From JBAZCO01 sp041654915 (GTDB taxonomy: Bacteria > Bacillota > Clostridia > Christensenellales > DTU072): a DNA stretch of 37,116 nt. This document shows positions 1 to 8,070 of the stretch, one piece after another. The notes beneath the pieces were generated by a model. It saw only the letters and a list, made by a program, of their open reading frames with translations, had not been told where the DNA came from and searched no databases. Numbering within the stretch: position 1 is the first letter of the stretch; every line of letters begins with the position of its first letter. Location of the stretch: assembly GCA_041654915.1 (NCBI GenBank), contig JBAZCO010000004.1, positions 1-37,116 on the forward strand, read 5' to 3'. The position numbers were made by a program, and so were the translations under genes.

Positions 1-1721
1 CGGGTTGGGAGCAAAGAACCGTGGCTATGCTTACCGCACGCCGTTCTAACGCAATGAGCTTGCAAGGCAGCGGCACAGACAGCGACCCGTTCATCATAGA
101 TAGCAAAGCAAGCCTAAAGGCGCTAGAAATATTCCCCTATGCTAACTTCTTGCAAACCGCCAATATTATAGTTTCTGACTTTGAAATGCTCAATCTAGAC
201 AGCACATTTACTGGTGTTTATGACGGTGGAGTATATTCACTAATTGCACCCACGATTGAGCTAGAGGGCGACTTTGGCGGCTTCTTTGGTGTTCTGCAAG
301 GTACAATTAGGAATGTTAAGCTTGTGGATGTTGTTTACAATTTCTCTAGCCCCAATGCAGAGGCATTTTATGGCGGACTTGCCGCAGTTATGTTGGACGG
401 CGCATCCATTTACAATGTGATAGTTAGCGGCTCAATGAATATTACCAGCACTAACGAAAAAGGTCGCATATACGCAGGTGGTATTGTCGGTGTTGTAAGC
501 TCTGGACAGGTTGCCGAAACAATAAGCTTGGTAAATATAAATATAACCGAAACTTTCTTTGCAGTGGTTGGCGGTATTGTCGGACAAGCTGAGGGCGAAT
601 CTGAACTAAATAACCTTGTCAGCCTTGCAAGGGTGACAGTTAATTATAGCGGAGGCGGCTTGATAGGCTCTTCCGTGGGGGCAGTACACGGCACGAGTTC
701 GGTAACAGGAAGTGGCATCCATAATATAAGCGGCAATACCTATGCCAACGGCAGAGTGTTTGAGTCTAGTATCGGCAGTGCCGCAAGGGGTAACCTAAGC
801 TCAATATCTGCAAGCGACTATTACAGCGCTGTTTCCGCAGAGGGCGGCATAGTAATAAGTGGCTCTGATGTGCTTTCACTAATAGAATCCCTCTACCCGT
901 TCTCGGGCGGCGCAGGTACATTTGCCAATCCTTTCATTATCTCAAGTTACACCGAACTCCTTAGGGTGGGCGACTTTATGTATGCGACATTTGAGCTTGC
1001 AAACGATATTATTGTAGGCGACTATGACGGTAACGGGGTTGTAGATGCAAATTACAATTACAACTTCCAACCCATAGGTAAGGGCGCAGTATTTACCGGA
1101 ACTTTGGACGGTAAGAACTTCTCCATATCCAATCTTACGGATTCGCTATTTGAAATCAACGCAGGACAAGTGCGCAATCTGAACCTTAATGTTTATTATG
1201 CCGCTTATGGCGAAAATTCACCTGAGCTTATGGGCGACCCACGGGCAAAGGTATTACAAGGCAACCAAGATGTCGTGTTTGGCGCAGTTGCTAAATACAA
1301 CAGAGCGGGCGGCGATATCAAAATGGTAATCGTAAACGGCGAGATTAAAATACAAAATCCTGGACGGGGCAGATTGAAAGTGGGCGGCATTATCGGTGTT
1401 GCAACGGGCGGCAAAATAATGGGTTCTATCAGCCACGCAAACATAGATATCTCATCGGTAACAGCAGACATTGGCGGCATAGTTGGCTCGGTGGACGGCA
1501 ACATTAAGATAGAGGAGAGCATTATGTTAACATACAATGTTATCCTAGAAAGAATTAATGCCTATGGCAGCGTAATAAATGCAGGCTTAATTGCCGGTGC
1601 AATACGCTCCGACAAAGCGGAAATAGACCTTAACAATCAAGCCTCATCAGCAAAGGTATTTATCAACGGCACTCAAGCTCTAGAGGGTGAGGAACTCGTA
1701 GGACTCAATCCCTATGCCTAA
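1..1721 (+). CDS. GLUG-like repeat surface protein, C-terminal part
   Basis: The frame is open from the first full codon of the window, so the true start lies upstream. The GTG at 21 has no ribosome binding site and is not a believable start. The protein has two modules, each opening with a G-x-G-T-x-x-x-PFII motif (near 72 and 907) and continuing with glycine-rich beta-strand repeats of the GGIVG/GGLIG type (near 478, 571, 658, 1384 and 1474). The second module has a FTGTLDGKNFSISNL segment. This combination is typical of GLUG-motif proteins, large secreted or wall-attached beta-solenoid proteins of gut Firmicutes. The C-terminus ends in NPYA with no LPXTG motif or hydrophobic anchor, so anchoring must come from elsewhere. 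An adhesin or matrix role is inference. A strong terminator follows 60 bp downstream. Confidence 0.75.
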   Translation, partial: GWEQRTVAMLTARRSNAMSLQGSGTDSDPFIIDSKASLKALEIFPYANFLQTANIIVSDFEMLNLDSTFTGVYDGGVYSLIAPTIELEGDFGGFFGVLQGTIRNVKLVDVVYNFSSPNAEAFYGGLAAVMLDGASIYNVIVSGSMNITSTNEKGRIYAGGIVGVVSSGQVAETISLVNINITETFFAVVGGIVGQAEGESELNNLVSLARVTVNYSGGGLIGSSVGAVHGTSSVTGSGIHNISGNTYANGRVFESSIGSAARGNLSSISASDYYSAVSAEGGIVISGSDVLSLIESLYPFSGGAGTFANPFIISSYTELLRVGDFMYATFELANDIIVGDYDGNGVVDANYNYNFQPIGKGAVFTGTLDGKNFSISNLTDSLFEINAGQVRNLNLNVYYAAYGENSPELMGDPRAKVLQGNQDVVFGAVAKYNRAGGDIKMVIVNGEIKIQNPGRGRLKVGGIIGVATGGKIMGSISHANIDISSVTADIGGIVGSVDGNIKIEESIMLTYNVILERINAYGSVINAGLIAGAIRSDKAEIDLNNQASSAKVFINGTQALEGEELVGLNPYA

Positions 1722-1780
1722 GAGTTAAAACATAGGGCGCAAATTTAAATGTAGGGCAATAGTCCTCCAAACAATAACCG

Positions 1781-1826
1781 TTACCGCAAGCGTTTGCATT
1801 CCAAACAGCTTGCGGTAATTTTTTTT
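1781..1826 (+). terminator. Rho-independent terminator of the GLUG-like gene
   Basis: A perfect 11-bp stem (TTACCGCAAGC at 1781-1791 with GCTTGCGGTAA at 1808-1818) is capped by a further 5-bp GTTTG/CAAAC stem and followed directly by eight T residues (1819-1826). It closes the upstream gene. Confidence 0.9.
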
Positions 1827-2564
1827 GCAGTCTATATTTTTAACTGCACACTTTTGCTAAGTCTTATATGCGCTTTGCTTGCCAACCCCTAGCGTACCGC
1901 CTATACACTTCGGCGGTTACTTTTAGTAAAATCATCCCAACCCCCCTTGTCAAATTACTACTGCCATACCTTATCCAACTTTTTGCGCTCTGTATTTCTA
2001 ATATGGATTTCTTTTAATATAATTAGGGAACTATACTCTTTAGTTCCCTAATAACCCTCCTTTCTCATATATTCCTCATATTATAAAAGTTATAACATAA
2101 TTCTATCGTTACTTTGTTAACATTCAAACCGTTAGTTCCCCCCTTATCTTTAGGAGTCGCTAGTCGCTCCTATAAATATAAATAAAATATCCAAATGGGG
2201 GAAATAGAACGGGCTTTTTTGTTTTACTTTTTTGCCCGAACTGCAAAAAAGTAATATAGTATATAAATAAAAGGGAAGTTTTTTTGAAAGCTTAGGTTGC
2301 CCTTAGATGCATAACCCATATATCTTAATAATTTACCACCATTTATTTTATTACAAACTTACCTATCCATATTAAAAATTGATATTGATAACACAATAGC
2401 GAAAAGATATAATAATATTAGCAATATGCTAATATTGGGGAGTGTTTCCGCCTTGCTTTTTGGGTGGGGGAATTGATTTGTGAGAAGTGGAGTGTAGAGT
2501 GGTAGGGGTGGTGTAGAATAGTAGGTTAAAGTTTAACCGCTCATATCTAATCTCTTTTTAGGGC
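1827..2564. other. Gene-free AT-rich interval with inverted repeats
   Basis: No convincing reading frame was found. Visible structure includes an 11-bp inverted repeat ATTAGGGAACT/AGTTCCCTAAT at 2022-2052, a 10-bp AATATTAGCA/TGCTAATATT repeat with a 3-nt loop at 2414-2436, CGGGC/GCCCG flanking T-rich loop sequence near 2209-2237, and a G-rich strand segment around 2458-2515. None is followed by a proper T tract on the plus strand. A small RNA or degenerated sequence is possible, but nothing specific is recognised. Confidence 0.4.
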
Positions 2565-2595
2565 ATTAAAAAAGCCACCTGTTTAGGTGGCTTTA
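2565..2595 (-). terminator. Rho-independent terminator of the glutaredoxin/FTR operon
   Basis: Read on the minus strand, AAAGCCACCT pairs with AGGTGGCTTT around a 4-nt AAAC loop and runs into a T tract, 24 bp after the stop of the 60-residue ORF. Confidence 0.88.
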
Positions 2596-2618
2596 CCTCG
2601 ACTGTAGTTTAGGTGTTG

Positions 2619-2801
2619 TTAGACAATATATCCTTGTGCAAGCATATCTGCTTTTAGTTGCTTATATTCCTCATAAGCGGCTTTTGCCTCGGGTGGCGCA
2701 TTAGTGTCAATATAATATTCTATATCTAACTCATCACCACCCTCTATTTGTCGTGTGCACATATAGTCCACGAACTTATCCATAAACTCTCTTGAAATCA
2801 T
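2619..2801 (-). CDS. Small acidic hypothetical protein (60 aa)
   Basis: The ATG at 2801 is chosen because AAAGGAG lies 9 nt upstream (2811-2817). A longer frame reaching 2936 overlaps the upstream gene and has no such signal. The product (MISREFMDKFVDYMCTRQIE...) is acidic, probably helical, has a single Cys and no membrane segment. It is the last gene of the glutaredoxin/FTR operon, 40 bp after its neighbour, with the terminator immediately downstream. I do not recognise the family. Co-transcription suggests a link to thiol or iron-sulfur redox chemistry, but this is context only. Confidence 0.6.
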   Translation of the reverse strand: MISREFMDKFVDYMCTRQIEGGDELDIEYYIDTNAPPEAKAAYEEYKQLKADMLAQGYIV

Positions 2802-2841
2802 TTGCTTATTCTCCTTTTTTAAAGTGAAAGTTAGCAGTCTA

Positions 2842-3327
2842 TTACATAAACCTTTCAAACCGCTCCTTACCCGCTTTGCAAATGGGGCAAATGTGGGGAG
2901 GATGATTGTTTGCAGAAAGATAACCGCACACTTCACAGCGGTATACGGGGTAGGGAAGGGCGGTTAACACAGGTGTTTCTAGTTTGCGCTCCTCTTTCTC
3001 TTTCTTTAAGGCTTGCCGCTCTGAGAGAGAGGGGCGTCTTTCGGGTACAGGAGCGGCGGGATTGCCGTCTGTTACATATAAGGCACAAAAACAAGCGCCA
3101 TACTCTGCTAAGTCATCATCACGATAAATGCAAGGGCATACAATATCTAAGTTATCCTCTTTCTCGCCTTCGTAAAGGCGGCAGGGACAAGTTTCTAAGC
3201 CATAGCGGTCTTGGTTGCTTAGCATACCTTCGGCGAGCATAGCTACAAATTTTTCGTCTGGATTAAGCTTGTAGCCAATAGAGTCTTTTTTTAGTTTTTC
3301 GTATCTTTGCTTTACTCTCTCGTTCAT
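2842..3327 (-). CDS. Ferredoxin-thioredoxin reductase catalytic domain fused to rubredoxin-like domain
   Basis: 161 residues. The N-terminal ~88 residues carry the six-cysteine pattern of the FTR catalytic (beta) chain: CPC at 47-49, CPC at 64-66 and CFC at 79-81 (the last is usually CHC in plant enzymes). These would bind a 4Fe-4S cluster and form the redox-active disulfide. After a charged linker (96-117), a rubredoxin-like knuckle pair follows: CxxC at 131-134 and CxxC at 147-150, with PPHICPIC. FTR reduces thiol proteins with electrons from ferredoxin. The appended rubredoxin-like domain probably delivers or relays electrons. The start is 15 bp after the glutaredoxin gene, so the two are co-transcribed; a glutaredoxin-like protein is the likely substrate. 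No FTR variable (alpha) chain is seen here. Confidence 0.88.
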   Translation of the reverse strand: MNERVKQRYEKLKKDSIGYKLNPDEKFVAMLAEGMLSNQDRYGLETCPCRLYEGEKEDNLDIVCPCIYRDDDLAEYGACFCALYVTDGNPAAPVPERRPSLSERQALKKEKEERKLETPVLTALPYPVYRCEVCGYLSANNHPPHICPICKAGKERFERFM

Positions 3328-3342
3328 AATTTTATCTTTAAA

Positions 3343-3636
3343 TTATCCTTGATTGGTGATAAGCGCACGAAGTCTGGTTTCGTCAAAGCCAGCTACTACT
3401 TCTTCACCGCCGTTTATTATCGTGGTAGGGAAAGACAGTCTAGGATTAAAAGCCATAACCTCGTCTTTTGCTTTTTCCCTGTCATCACCATTTAAGGTAT
3501 CAACATCAACAAAGGCAAACTTAATGCCGTTATCTCTAAACAATTCCTTTGTCTTGCGACACCAGCCGCAGGTGCTTAGGGAATATATCTTAATGTCGCC
3601 TATATCTATGCCATCTAATTGTACAAATTTTGCCAT
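3343..3636 (-). CDS. Glutaredoxin-like thiol-disulfide protein
   Basis: 97 residues from the ATG at 3636. An upstream in-frame TTG at 3648 overlaps the TTGGAG ribosome binding site that serves the ATG, so it is rejected. A thioredoxin fold is indicated by IKIYSLSTCGWCRKTKELF with a dithiol CGWC active site in the first beta-alpha unit, a cis-Pro segment (LSFPTTIING) and a GF motif near the C-terminus, as in NrdH/glutaredoxin-like proteins. It heads an operon with the FTR-rubredoxin fusion and so is probably reduced by that enzyme rather than by glutathione. A near-consensus promoter lies upstream at 3671-3699. Confidence 0.88.
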   Translation of the reverse strand: MAKFVQLDGIDIGDIKIYSLSTCGWCRKTKELFRDNGIKFAFVDVDTLNGDDREKAKDEVMAFNPRLSFPTTIINGGEEVVAGFDETRLRALITNQG

Positions 3637-3670
3637 CAAAAACTCCAAATTTTAGTTATTTTCACTTATA

Positions 3671-3699
3671 ATTATACCTTATACGGGGTGGGCTGTCAA
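3671..3699 (-). promoter_or_regulatory. Sigma-A-type promoter for the glutaredoxin operon
   Basis: On the minus strand TTGACA (3694-3699) is separated by exactly 17 nt from TATAAT (3671-3676). Both hexamers match consensus. It sits 35 bp upstream of the glutaredoxin start. Confidence 0.9.
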
Positions 3700-3722
3700 T
3701 TGAACAGACGCTAGCAAATCAA

Positions 3723-4724
3723 CTATTTAGCCGTAGATAACTGAAAGTTCCAAGCATCACGGCACATATCTAGCAAACTTCTTTTTGCCGTCCAACCAAG
3801 CATCTCGGCAGCCTTTTTGGGGGAGGCATAACAGCTGGCAATATCCCCTAAGCGGCGAGGCGCTATCTTGTAGTTTATTGGCTTGCCGCTTGCTCTTTCA
3901 AAAGCGGCAATCATTTCTAGCACGCTATACCCCGTGCCTGTTCCCAAATTGAGAGCCTCTGCACCAAATTTTTCTATGTTTTGCAGGGCGGCTAAATGCC
4001 CTTCAGCCAAGTCCATAATGTGAATATAATCTCTCACCCCCGTGCCGTCGGGCGTGTCATAGTCATTGCCAAACACGCTAAGATATTCTAGCTCTCCTGT
4101 CGCTACCCGTGCTATATAGGGCATAAGGTTGTTGGGAATACCGCTTGGGCTTTCGCCAATCAAGCCGCTTTCGTGTGCGCCAACGGGGTTGAAATACCTA
4201 AGTAGCGCTATGTGCCAAGAATTGTCTGCGGCATAAGTGTCACGCAAAATATTTTCTATCATCAATTTGGTAGAGCCATAAGGGTTGGTGGTAGAAAGAG
4301 GAAAATCTTCGGTAATGGGTAACGATTTGGGGTTGCCGTATACGGTTGCAGATGAGCTAAAGACAAGCTTTTTTACTGCAAACTTATCCATAACTTGCAA
4401 AAGAGTGAGTGTGGAAACAAGGTTGTTTTCGTAATATTTAAGGGGTAGTTGGCAGCTCTCCCCCACAGCTTTTAGTCCCGCAAAATGTATTACGGCAGAT
4501 ATTGTATGCTCGGTAAAAATACGCTCTAACAGGGCTTTATCTTGCACATCGCCTTCATAAAATGCAAGCGGAGCATTAGTAGTGAGTTTTTTCACATTTT
4601 CTATTGCAGAGTAGCTGCTGTTGGAAAAATTATCTATTGCCACTACTTCGTAGCCCGAATTAATAAGGGTGACAATTGTATGCGAGGCAATATAACCCGC
4701 CCCGCCGGTGATAAATATTTTCAT
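3723..4724 (-). CDS. galE: UDP-glucose 4-epimerase
   Basis: 333 residues from the ATG at 4724, which has AAGGAG upstream; a TTG two codons earlier is ignored. It interconverts UDP-glucose and UDP-galactose (or the N-acetylhexosamine forms). It is an extended short-chain dehydrogenase: the NAD-binding GGAGYIASH motif lies at residues 7-15, the Ser of the triad is in FSSSATVYG, and the catalytic YxxxK is in NPYGSTK. Later segments such as HIALLRYFNPVGAH, VRDYIHIMDLAEGH and NLGTGTGYSVLEM are diagnostic of GalE. Length is normal. It lies 82 bp downstream of the NahK-like kinase on the same strand, a pairing that recalls hexosamine/galactose salvage loci. Confidence 0.95.
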   Translation of the reverse strand: MKIFITGGAGYIASHTIVTLINSGYEVVAIDNFSNSSYSAIENVKKLTTNAPLAFYEGDVQDKALLERIFTEHTISAVIHFAGLKAVGESCQLPLKYYENNLVSTLTLLQVMDKFAVKKLVFSSSATVYGNPKSLPITEDFPLSTTNPYGSTKLMIENILRDTYAADNSWHIALLRYFNPVGAHESGLIGESPSGIPNNLMPYIARVATGELEYLSVFGNDYDTPDGTGVRDYIHIMDLAEGHLAALQNIEKFGAEALNLGTGTGYSVLEMIAAFERASGKPINYKIAPRRLGDIASCYASPKKAAEMLGWTAKRSLLDMCRDAWNFQLSTAK

Positions 4725-4806
4725 ATCCAATTCTCCTTAATATGAAAGGGTCTTATTGTGTATGGTTGAAATAGCTTGTTTTTTCGAGGTTTTGGCTGCT
4801 TGTTCT

Positions 4807-5913
4807 CTACTTTTGGATACCTAAAGAGTGCTTTTTAACTATCGCATTCATCTCATCAAACACAGATTCCATATCGGCAACCATTTTTATTTGGGTGCGA
4901 GTTCTGTCCAAGTTATGCCCTTTGCGATGAATTTTGAAGTAGGTATCACCCATTAAATGGTCGGTAAGAAACCGCATACCGCATTCATATGTCATTAGTA
5001 TTGCCCCAAATGCCATATTTTCTACCTCAGAAGGGGTGAGGATATCCTTTACTTCGCCTATAAACCCAGCGGTAAAAGCCTCAAAATGCTCAAGAGAAAA
5101 AGCTACTTTGGACAAGTCCTGTTCGTCCTCTGCGCCAAGGTTTGCCCCCGCACGAATACTGTCGCCAAAGTCGTAGAGTATTGAGCCTGCCATAACCGTA
5201 TCTAGGTCTATTGCGCAAACCGCTTTTTCCTCTACTAGGTCTATCATCATATTGTTTAGTTTGGTGTCGTTGTGAGTAACACGAAGAGGAATGTCGCCGC
5301 TTGCAATAAGACGGGTAACACGGCTTGAATAGTCGGCTCTATCCACAAAAAACGCTACTTCCTCTGCCACACCTGCCAGTCGCCCCAATGGGTCTGCCTT
5401 TACTGCGGCAATAAACTTGTTATATCTATCCTCGGTATTGTGAAAATTGGGAATGGTATCTATTAATTCGGAAGTGGGAAACCCATCTAGGTATTTTTGA
5501 AAAAGCCCAAACCCCGAGCCGGATATTTCAAACTGTTTTAGCGTAGGCACGCTCTCTATGCTCACTGCACCGGGGATACAATTGTAACAACGGAAGTAGT
5601 TGCTAAGAGCGTCTTTTACAAAATTTTTGCCGTCCCGTGAATGTATTAATCTTAGCGCTTTGGTGGTGTCGCCGTTAATGTCCTTTAATCTATCAATTAT
5701 GTATTCGGTAACCTTACGGATGTTATTCATTAACCCTTCCACATCTTTAAAGACATTGTGGTTTATCCTTTGCAAGATATAACAGTACTCTTGATGGGCA
5801 TCACGCACGATTACTTTATAGGTATCGTTAATGTGTCCCGAGCCATAAAGCTCACAATTATATACTGCACCTTCAATTTCAAAGCTATTTATTATTGATT
5901 GTAAATTTATCAC
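4807..5913 (-). CDS. NahK-like aminoglycoside-phosphotransferase-fold sugar kinase
   Basis: 368 residues from a GTG at 5913. An ATG at 5940 lies only a few bases after the predicted transcription start (promoter 5950-5978) and lacks a ribosome binding site, whereas the GTG has GGGAG 5 nt upstream. The protein resembles N-acetylhexosamine 1-kinases: GSGHINDTY as phosphate-binding loop, YILQRINHNVFKD, the catalytic loop THNDTKLNNMM, and the metal-binding IDLDTVMAGSILYDFGD. It would phosphorylate a hexosamine or related sugar at C1. The galE gene follows on the same strand; together they fit the kinase and epimerase steps of a GlcNAc/GalNAc or galacto-N-biose type route, although no phosphorylase or uridylyltransferase is nearby. 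Exact substrate unknown. Confidence 0.8.
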   Translation of the reverse strand: MINLQSIINSFEIEGAVYNCELYGSGHINDTYKVIVRDAHQEYCYILQRINHNVFKDVEGLMNNIRKVTEYIIDRLKDINGDTTKALRLIHSRDGKNFVKDALSNYFRCYNCIPGAVSIESVPTLKQFEISGSGFGLFQKYLDGFPTSELIDTIPNFHNTEDRYNKFIAAVKADPLGRLAGVAEEVAFFVDRADYSSRVTRLIASGDIPLRVTHNDTKLNNMMIDLVEEKAVCAIDLDTVMAGSILYDFGDSIRAGANLGAEDEQDLSKVAFSLEHFEAFTAGFIGEVKDILTPSEVENMAFGAILMTYECGMRFLTDHLMGDTYFKIHRKGHNLDRTRTQIKMVADMESVFDEMNAIVKKHSLGIQK

Positions 5914-5949
5914 TATTTCTCCCGACGACCTTATACTCATTTTATGTAA

Positions 5950-5978
5950 ATTATAACATTGTGTTTACGATAATGCAA
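5950..5978 (-). promoter_or_regulatory. Promoter for the NahK-like kinase
   Basis: On the minus strand TTGCAT (5973-5978), a 17-nt spacer and TATAAT (5950-5955). Transcription would start near 5943, which supports the downstream GTG start at 5913 over the ATG at 5940. Confidence 0.8.
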
Positions 5979-6001
5979 ATACTATCGCCTTTTTATGAAG
6001 T

Positions 6002-6886
6002 CTAGTTGGTAAAAATGTGCAAAGTGTCCGATACAATTTTGCAGTTTAGCGTGCAGCTGTCGAACACCTCGCCGTCCACTTGAGTTTTTAAGGATACGCC
6101 GTCCTCGGAAAGCATACGAATAAAAAACTCTTTGCCGCTGTGGCACTCGGTGCAAGGCTCGTCTATATGCTTACCTTTTAAAAACTTGAGCAGTAAGGGG
6201 ATAACCTTAGCTTTTGGCACACGGTTTATGATTACAAGGTCTAACATTTTATCGTCAAGTTTGGAGCGGGGAGAGATTGGCATACCGCCGCCAATGTGAG
6301 TGCCGTTTGCAATCGCCATAATAAATACTTCCCGCACTTGAGTTTCGCCGTCAATGGTAAGCTCCATTTTGTGGAACTTTAGGTTAATCAATGATTGGAG
6401 CAGGGCGATATAGTACTTTAGTTTGCCCTTAAAAAACTTTATTTTTGCGTACCTCAATAGGATATCCACATCCATACCTGCCCCGGCGCAGTTGAGCGCA
6501 CGCTTTTCGTCCAAGGCTATAAAGTCGAGGTATCGACTTTTCCCGTCCAATATTATTTTTAAGTTATCAATGGGATTTTTGGGGAGTTTTAAGGGGCGCA
6601 CAAAGTCGTTGCCCGTGCCGCAAGGGATAAAGCCAACTGTAATTTTTGCAAAGTCGGTTATGCCGTTTAGCGTTTCGTTATATGTGCCGTCGCCGCCCAT
6701 TACGATAAGATTGGTGTGCTTGTCCCTACTGTTTAGCTCGGCTACAATTTGGGATGCGTGGTTTTTGCGCTTGGTAAAATGTGCAGTATAGGTGATGCCC
6801 CGTTTTGTTAGCTCACTCTCCACCATGGCATAAGCCTTGATACTCTTTCCCTTTCCCGCAATGGGATTTATGATAATATCGTACAT
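6002..6886 (-). CDS. Diacylglycerol kinase / YegS-like lipid kinase
   Basis: 294 residues from the ATG at 6886, preceded by GAGGAG 7 nt upstream; in-frame sequence further upstream crosses the promoter and is not coding. The N-terminus MYDIIINPIAGKGKS opens a Rossmann-like kinase domain. The nucleotide-binding GGDGTYNETLNG and the GFIPCGTGNDFVRPL motif identify the DAGK_cat/LCB5 family (DgkB, YegS, BmrU relatives). The C-terminal beta-rich lid domain ends with QVDGEVF. It probably phosphorylates diacylglycerol or a related lipid at the membrane; the true substrate within the family cannot be told from sequence. It is transcribed alone from promoter 6933-6961, divergently from the HAD gene. 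Confidence 0.88.
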   Translation of the reverse strand: MYDIIINPIAGKGKSIKAYAMVESELTKRGITYTAHFTKRKNHASQIVAELNSRDKHTNLIVMGGDGTYNETLNGITDFAKITVGFIPCGTGNDFVRPLKLPKNPIDNLKIILDGKSRYLDFIALDEKRALNCAGAGMDVDILLRYAKIKFFKGKLKYYIALLQSLINLKFHKMELTIDGETQVREVFIMAIANGTHIGGGMPISPRSKLDDKMLDLVIINRVPKAKVIPLLLKFLKGKHIDEPCTECHSGKEFFIRMLSEDGVSLKTQVDGEVFDSCTLNCKIVSDTLHIFTN

Positions 6887-6932
6887 ATCACTCCTCGTAA
6901 TGCAAAAACATTTGGTAAATTTTGATAATAAA

Positions 6933-6961
6933 AGAATAAGGGATAATTTGTGTTTTGTCAA
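6933..6961 (-). promoter_or_regulatory. Promoter for the lipid kinase gene
   Basis: On the minus strand TTGACA (6956-6961), a 17-nt spacer and TATTCT (6933-6938), with a leader of about 40 nt to the start codon. Confidence 0.82.
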
Positions 6962-7076
6962 GTATGGTAACACCTCATTTAATTTTCAAATGACTGTTAT
7001 TAGTGCATCAAGAATATATTAATCATATTTTTTTAAAACAGCCGAGGAGTTAAGACAATGAGTACCAATTTTATGA

Positions 7077-7082
7077 TATAAT
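7077..7082 (+). promoter_or_regulatory. -10 element upstream of the HAD phosphatase
   Basis: A perfect TATAAT lies 29 bp before the start codon. No good -35 is present at normal spacing (the nearest, AAGACA at 7052-7057, is 19 nt away). The TGATATAAT context is close to an extended -10. Confidence 0.55.
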
Positions 7083-7110
7083 CAATGTACAAGGCAAAAT
7101 GGAGATAGAT

Positions 7111-7980
7111 ATGGACAAACACCAAACGGTTATCGCAATAATTTATGACTTTGACAAGACTCTCTGCACCAAAGATATGCAAGAATATAGCTTTATTCCA
7201 AGGCTAAAAATGCATCCGTCCGAGTTTTGGGCGGAGGCCAGAGAGCTTGCCGAAAAGAACAAGATGGACAGCGTATTGGCATACTTGTATCTAATGCTAA
7301 AAAATGCGGCAAAGGCAGGGCAGCGAGTTTGGCGGGAGGACTTTGTTGAGCTAGGGCGGCATCTTGAGTTTTTTTCGGGGGTTAAAGAATGGTTTGCGCT
7401 CATTGAGGAGGCGGCAAAAAGTTATGGCGCAACCATAGAGCATTATATTATCTCCTCTGGTCTTAGAGAAATAATTGAGGGTTCGGAGATTTTTGCAAAC
7501 TTTAAGGAAGTATTTGCCTGCGAATTTCTATATGAGGAAAACGGCGGGGCAAGTTGGGCAAAAAATGCGGTGAATTACACGACAAAAACGCAGTTTTTAT
7601 TTCGTATAAACAAGGGGATACTCGATATCTCCGAGGATGACAAGCTTAACAATTACACGCCCGAGGAGGAGCGGCGCATACCCTTTCGCAATATGATATA
7701 TATAGGTGACGGACTTACCGATGTGCCTTGTATGAAATTAGTAAAGTCCAACGGGGGATGTTCGCTTGCCGTCTACCCTCAAGGCGAAAAAGGGCGGGTT
7801 AAAGACTTGCTATTGCACGAGAGGGTGGACTTTATTGCCGCCGCTGACTACACAAAAGGCGGGGAGCTATATGAAATAATTAAAGATGTGGTTAGAAAGA
7901 TGAGTGTTCACGACCAACTCTTTGCAAAGAGCAGCCGTCAATTAAAGATGCTTGGGGTTAAAGACGGAAAACAAGAATAA
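7111..7980 (+). CDS. HAD-superfamily phosphatase (phosphoserine-phosphatase-like)
   Basis: 289 residues from the ATG at 7111. An ATG at 7099 overlaps the GGAG (7101-7104) that serves the later start. HAD motif I is IIYDFDKTLC, with the nucleophile and general acid aspartates. Motif II is represented by YIISSGL, and the motif IV metal ligands by YIGDGLTDVPCMK. Between motifs I and II lies an ~85-residue helical C1-type cap. It is cytosolic with no signal peptide. The phosphatase function is well supported by family motifs; the substrate is unknown. It is flanked by its own -10 element and a terminator shared with the opposing gene, so it is probably monocistronic. Confidence 0.85.
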   Translation: MDKHQTVIAIIYDFDKTLCTKDMQEYSFIPRLKMHPSEFWAEARELAEKNKMDSVLAYLYLMLKNAAKAGQRVWREDFVELGRHLEFFSGVKEWFALIEEAAKSYGATIEHYIISSGLREIIEGSEIFANFKEVFACEFLYEENGGASWAKNAVNYTTKTQFLFRINKGILDISEDDKLNNYTPEEERRIPFRNMIYIGDGLTDVPCMKLVKSNGGCSLAVYPQGEKGRVKDLLLHERVDFIAAADYTKGGELYEIIKDVVRKMSVHDQLFAKSSRQLKMLGVKDGKQE

Positions 7981-8005
7981 CTAAAAACAACAAAAGACAA
8001 ATAAA

Positions 8006-8050
8006 AAAAGCCCTCCGCTATTAGATAACCTTGGATAGCAGAGGGCTTTT
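8006..8050. terminator. Bidirectional rho-independent terminator
   Basis: AAAAGCCCTCCGCTAT (8006-8021) pairs with ATAGCAGAGGGCTTTT (8035-8050) with a single mismatch around a 13-nt loop. T tracts lie on both strands, so it ends both the HAD gene (plus) and the InlB-repeat lipoprotein gene (minus). Confidence 0.9.
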
Positions 8051-8070
8051 ATTGTTAGCGCAAAATAATG

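Noticed and set aside
2458..2515. G-quadruplex or repeat array in the G-rich segment
   Set aside because: G runs are irregular and mostly shorter than four evenly spaced GGG tracts; no repeat unit is evident.
3353..3655. 100-codon plus-strand frame opposite the glutaredoxin gene
   Set aside because: Antisense shadow of a clear glutaredoxin with a CGWC motif and its own promoter.
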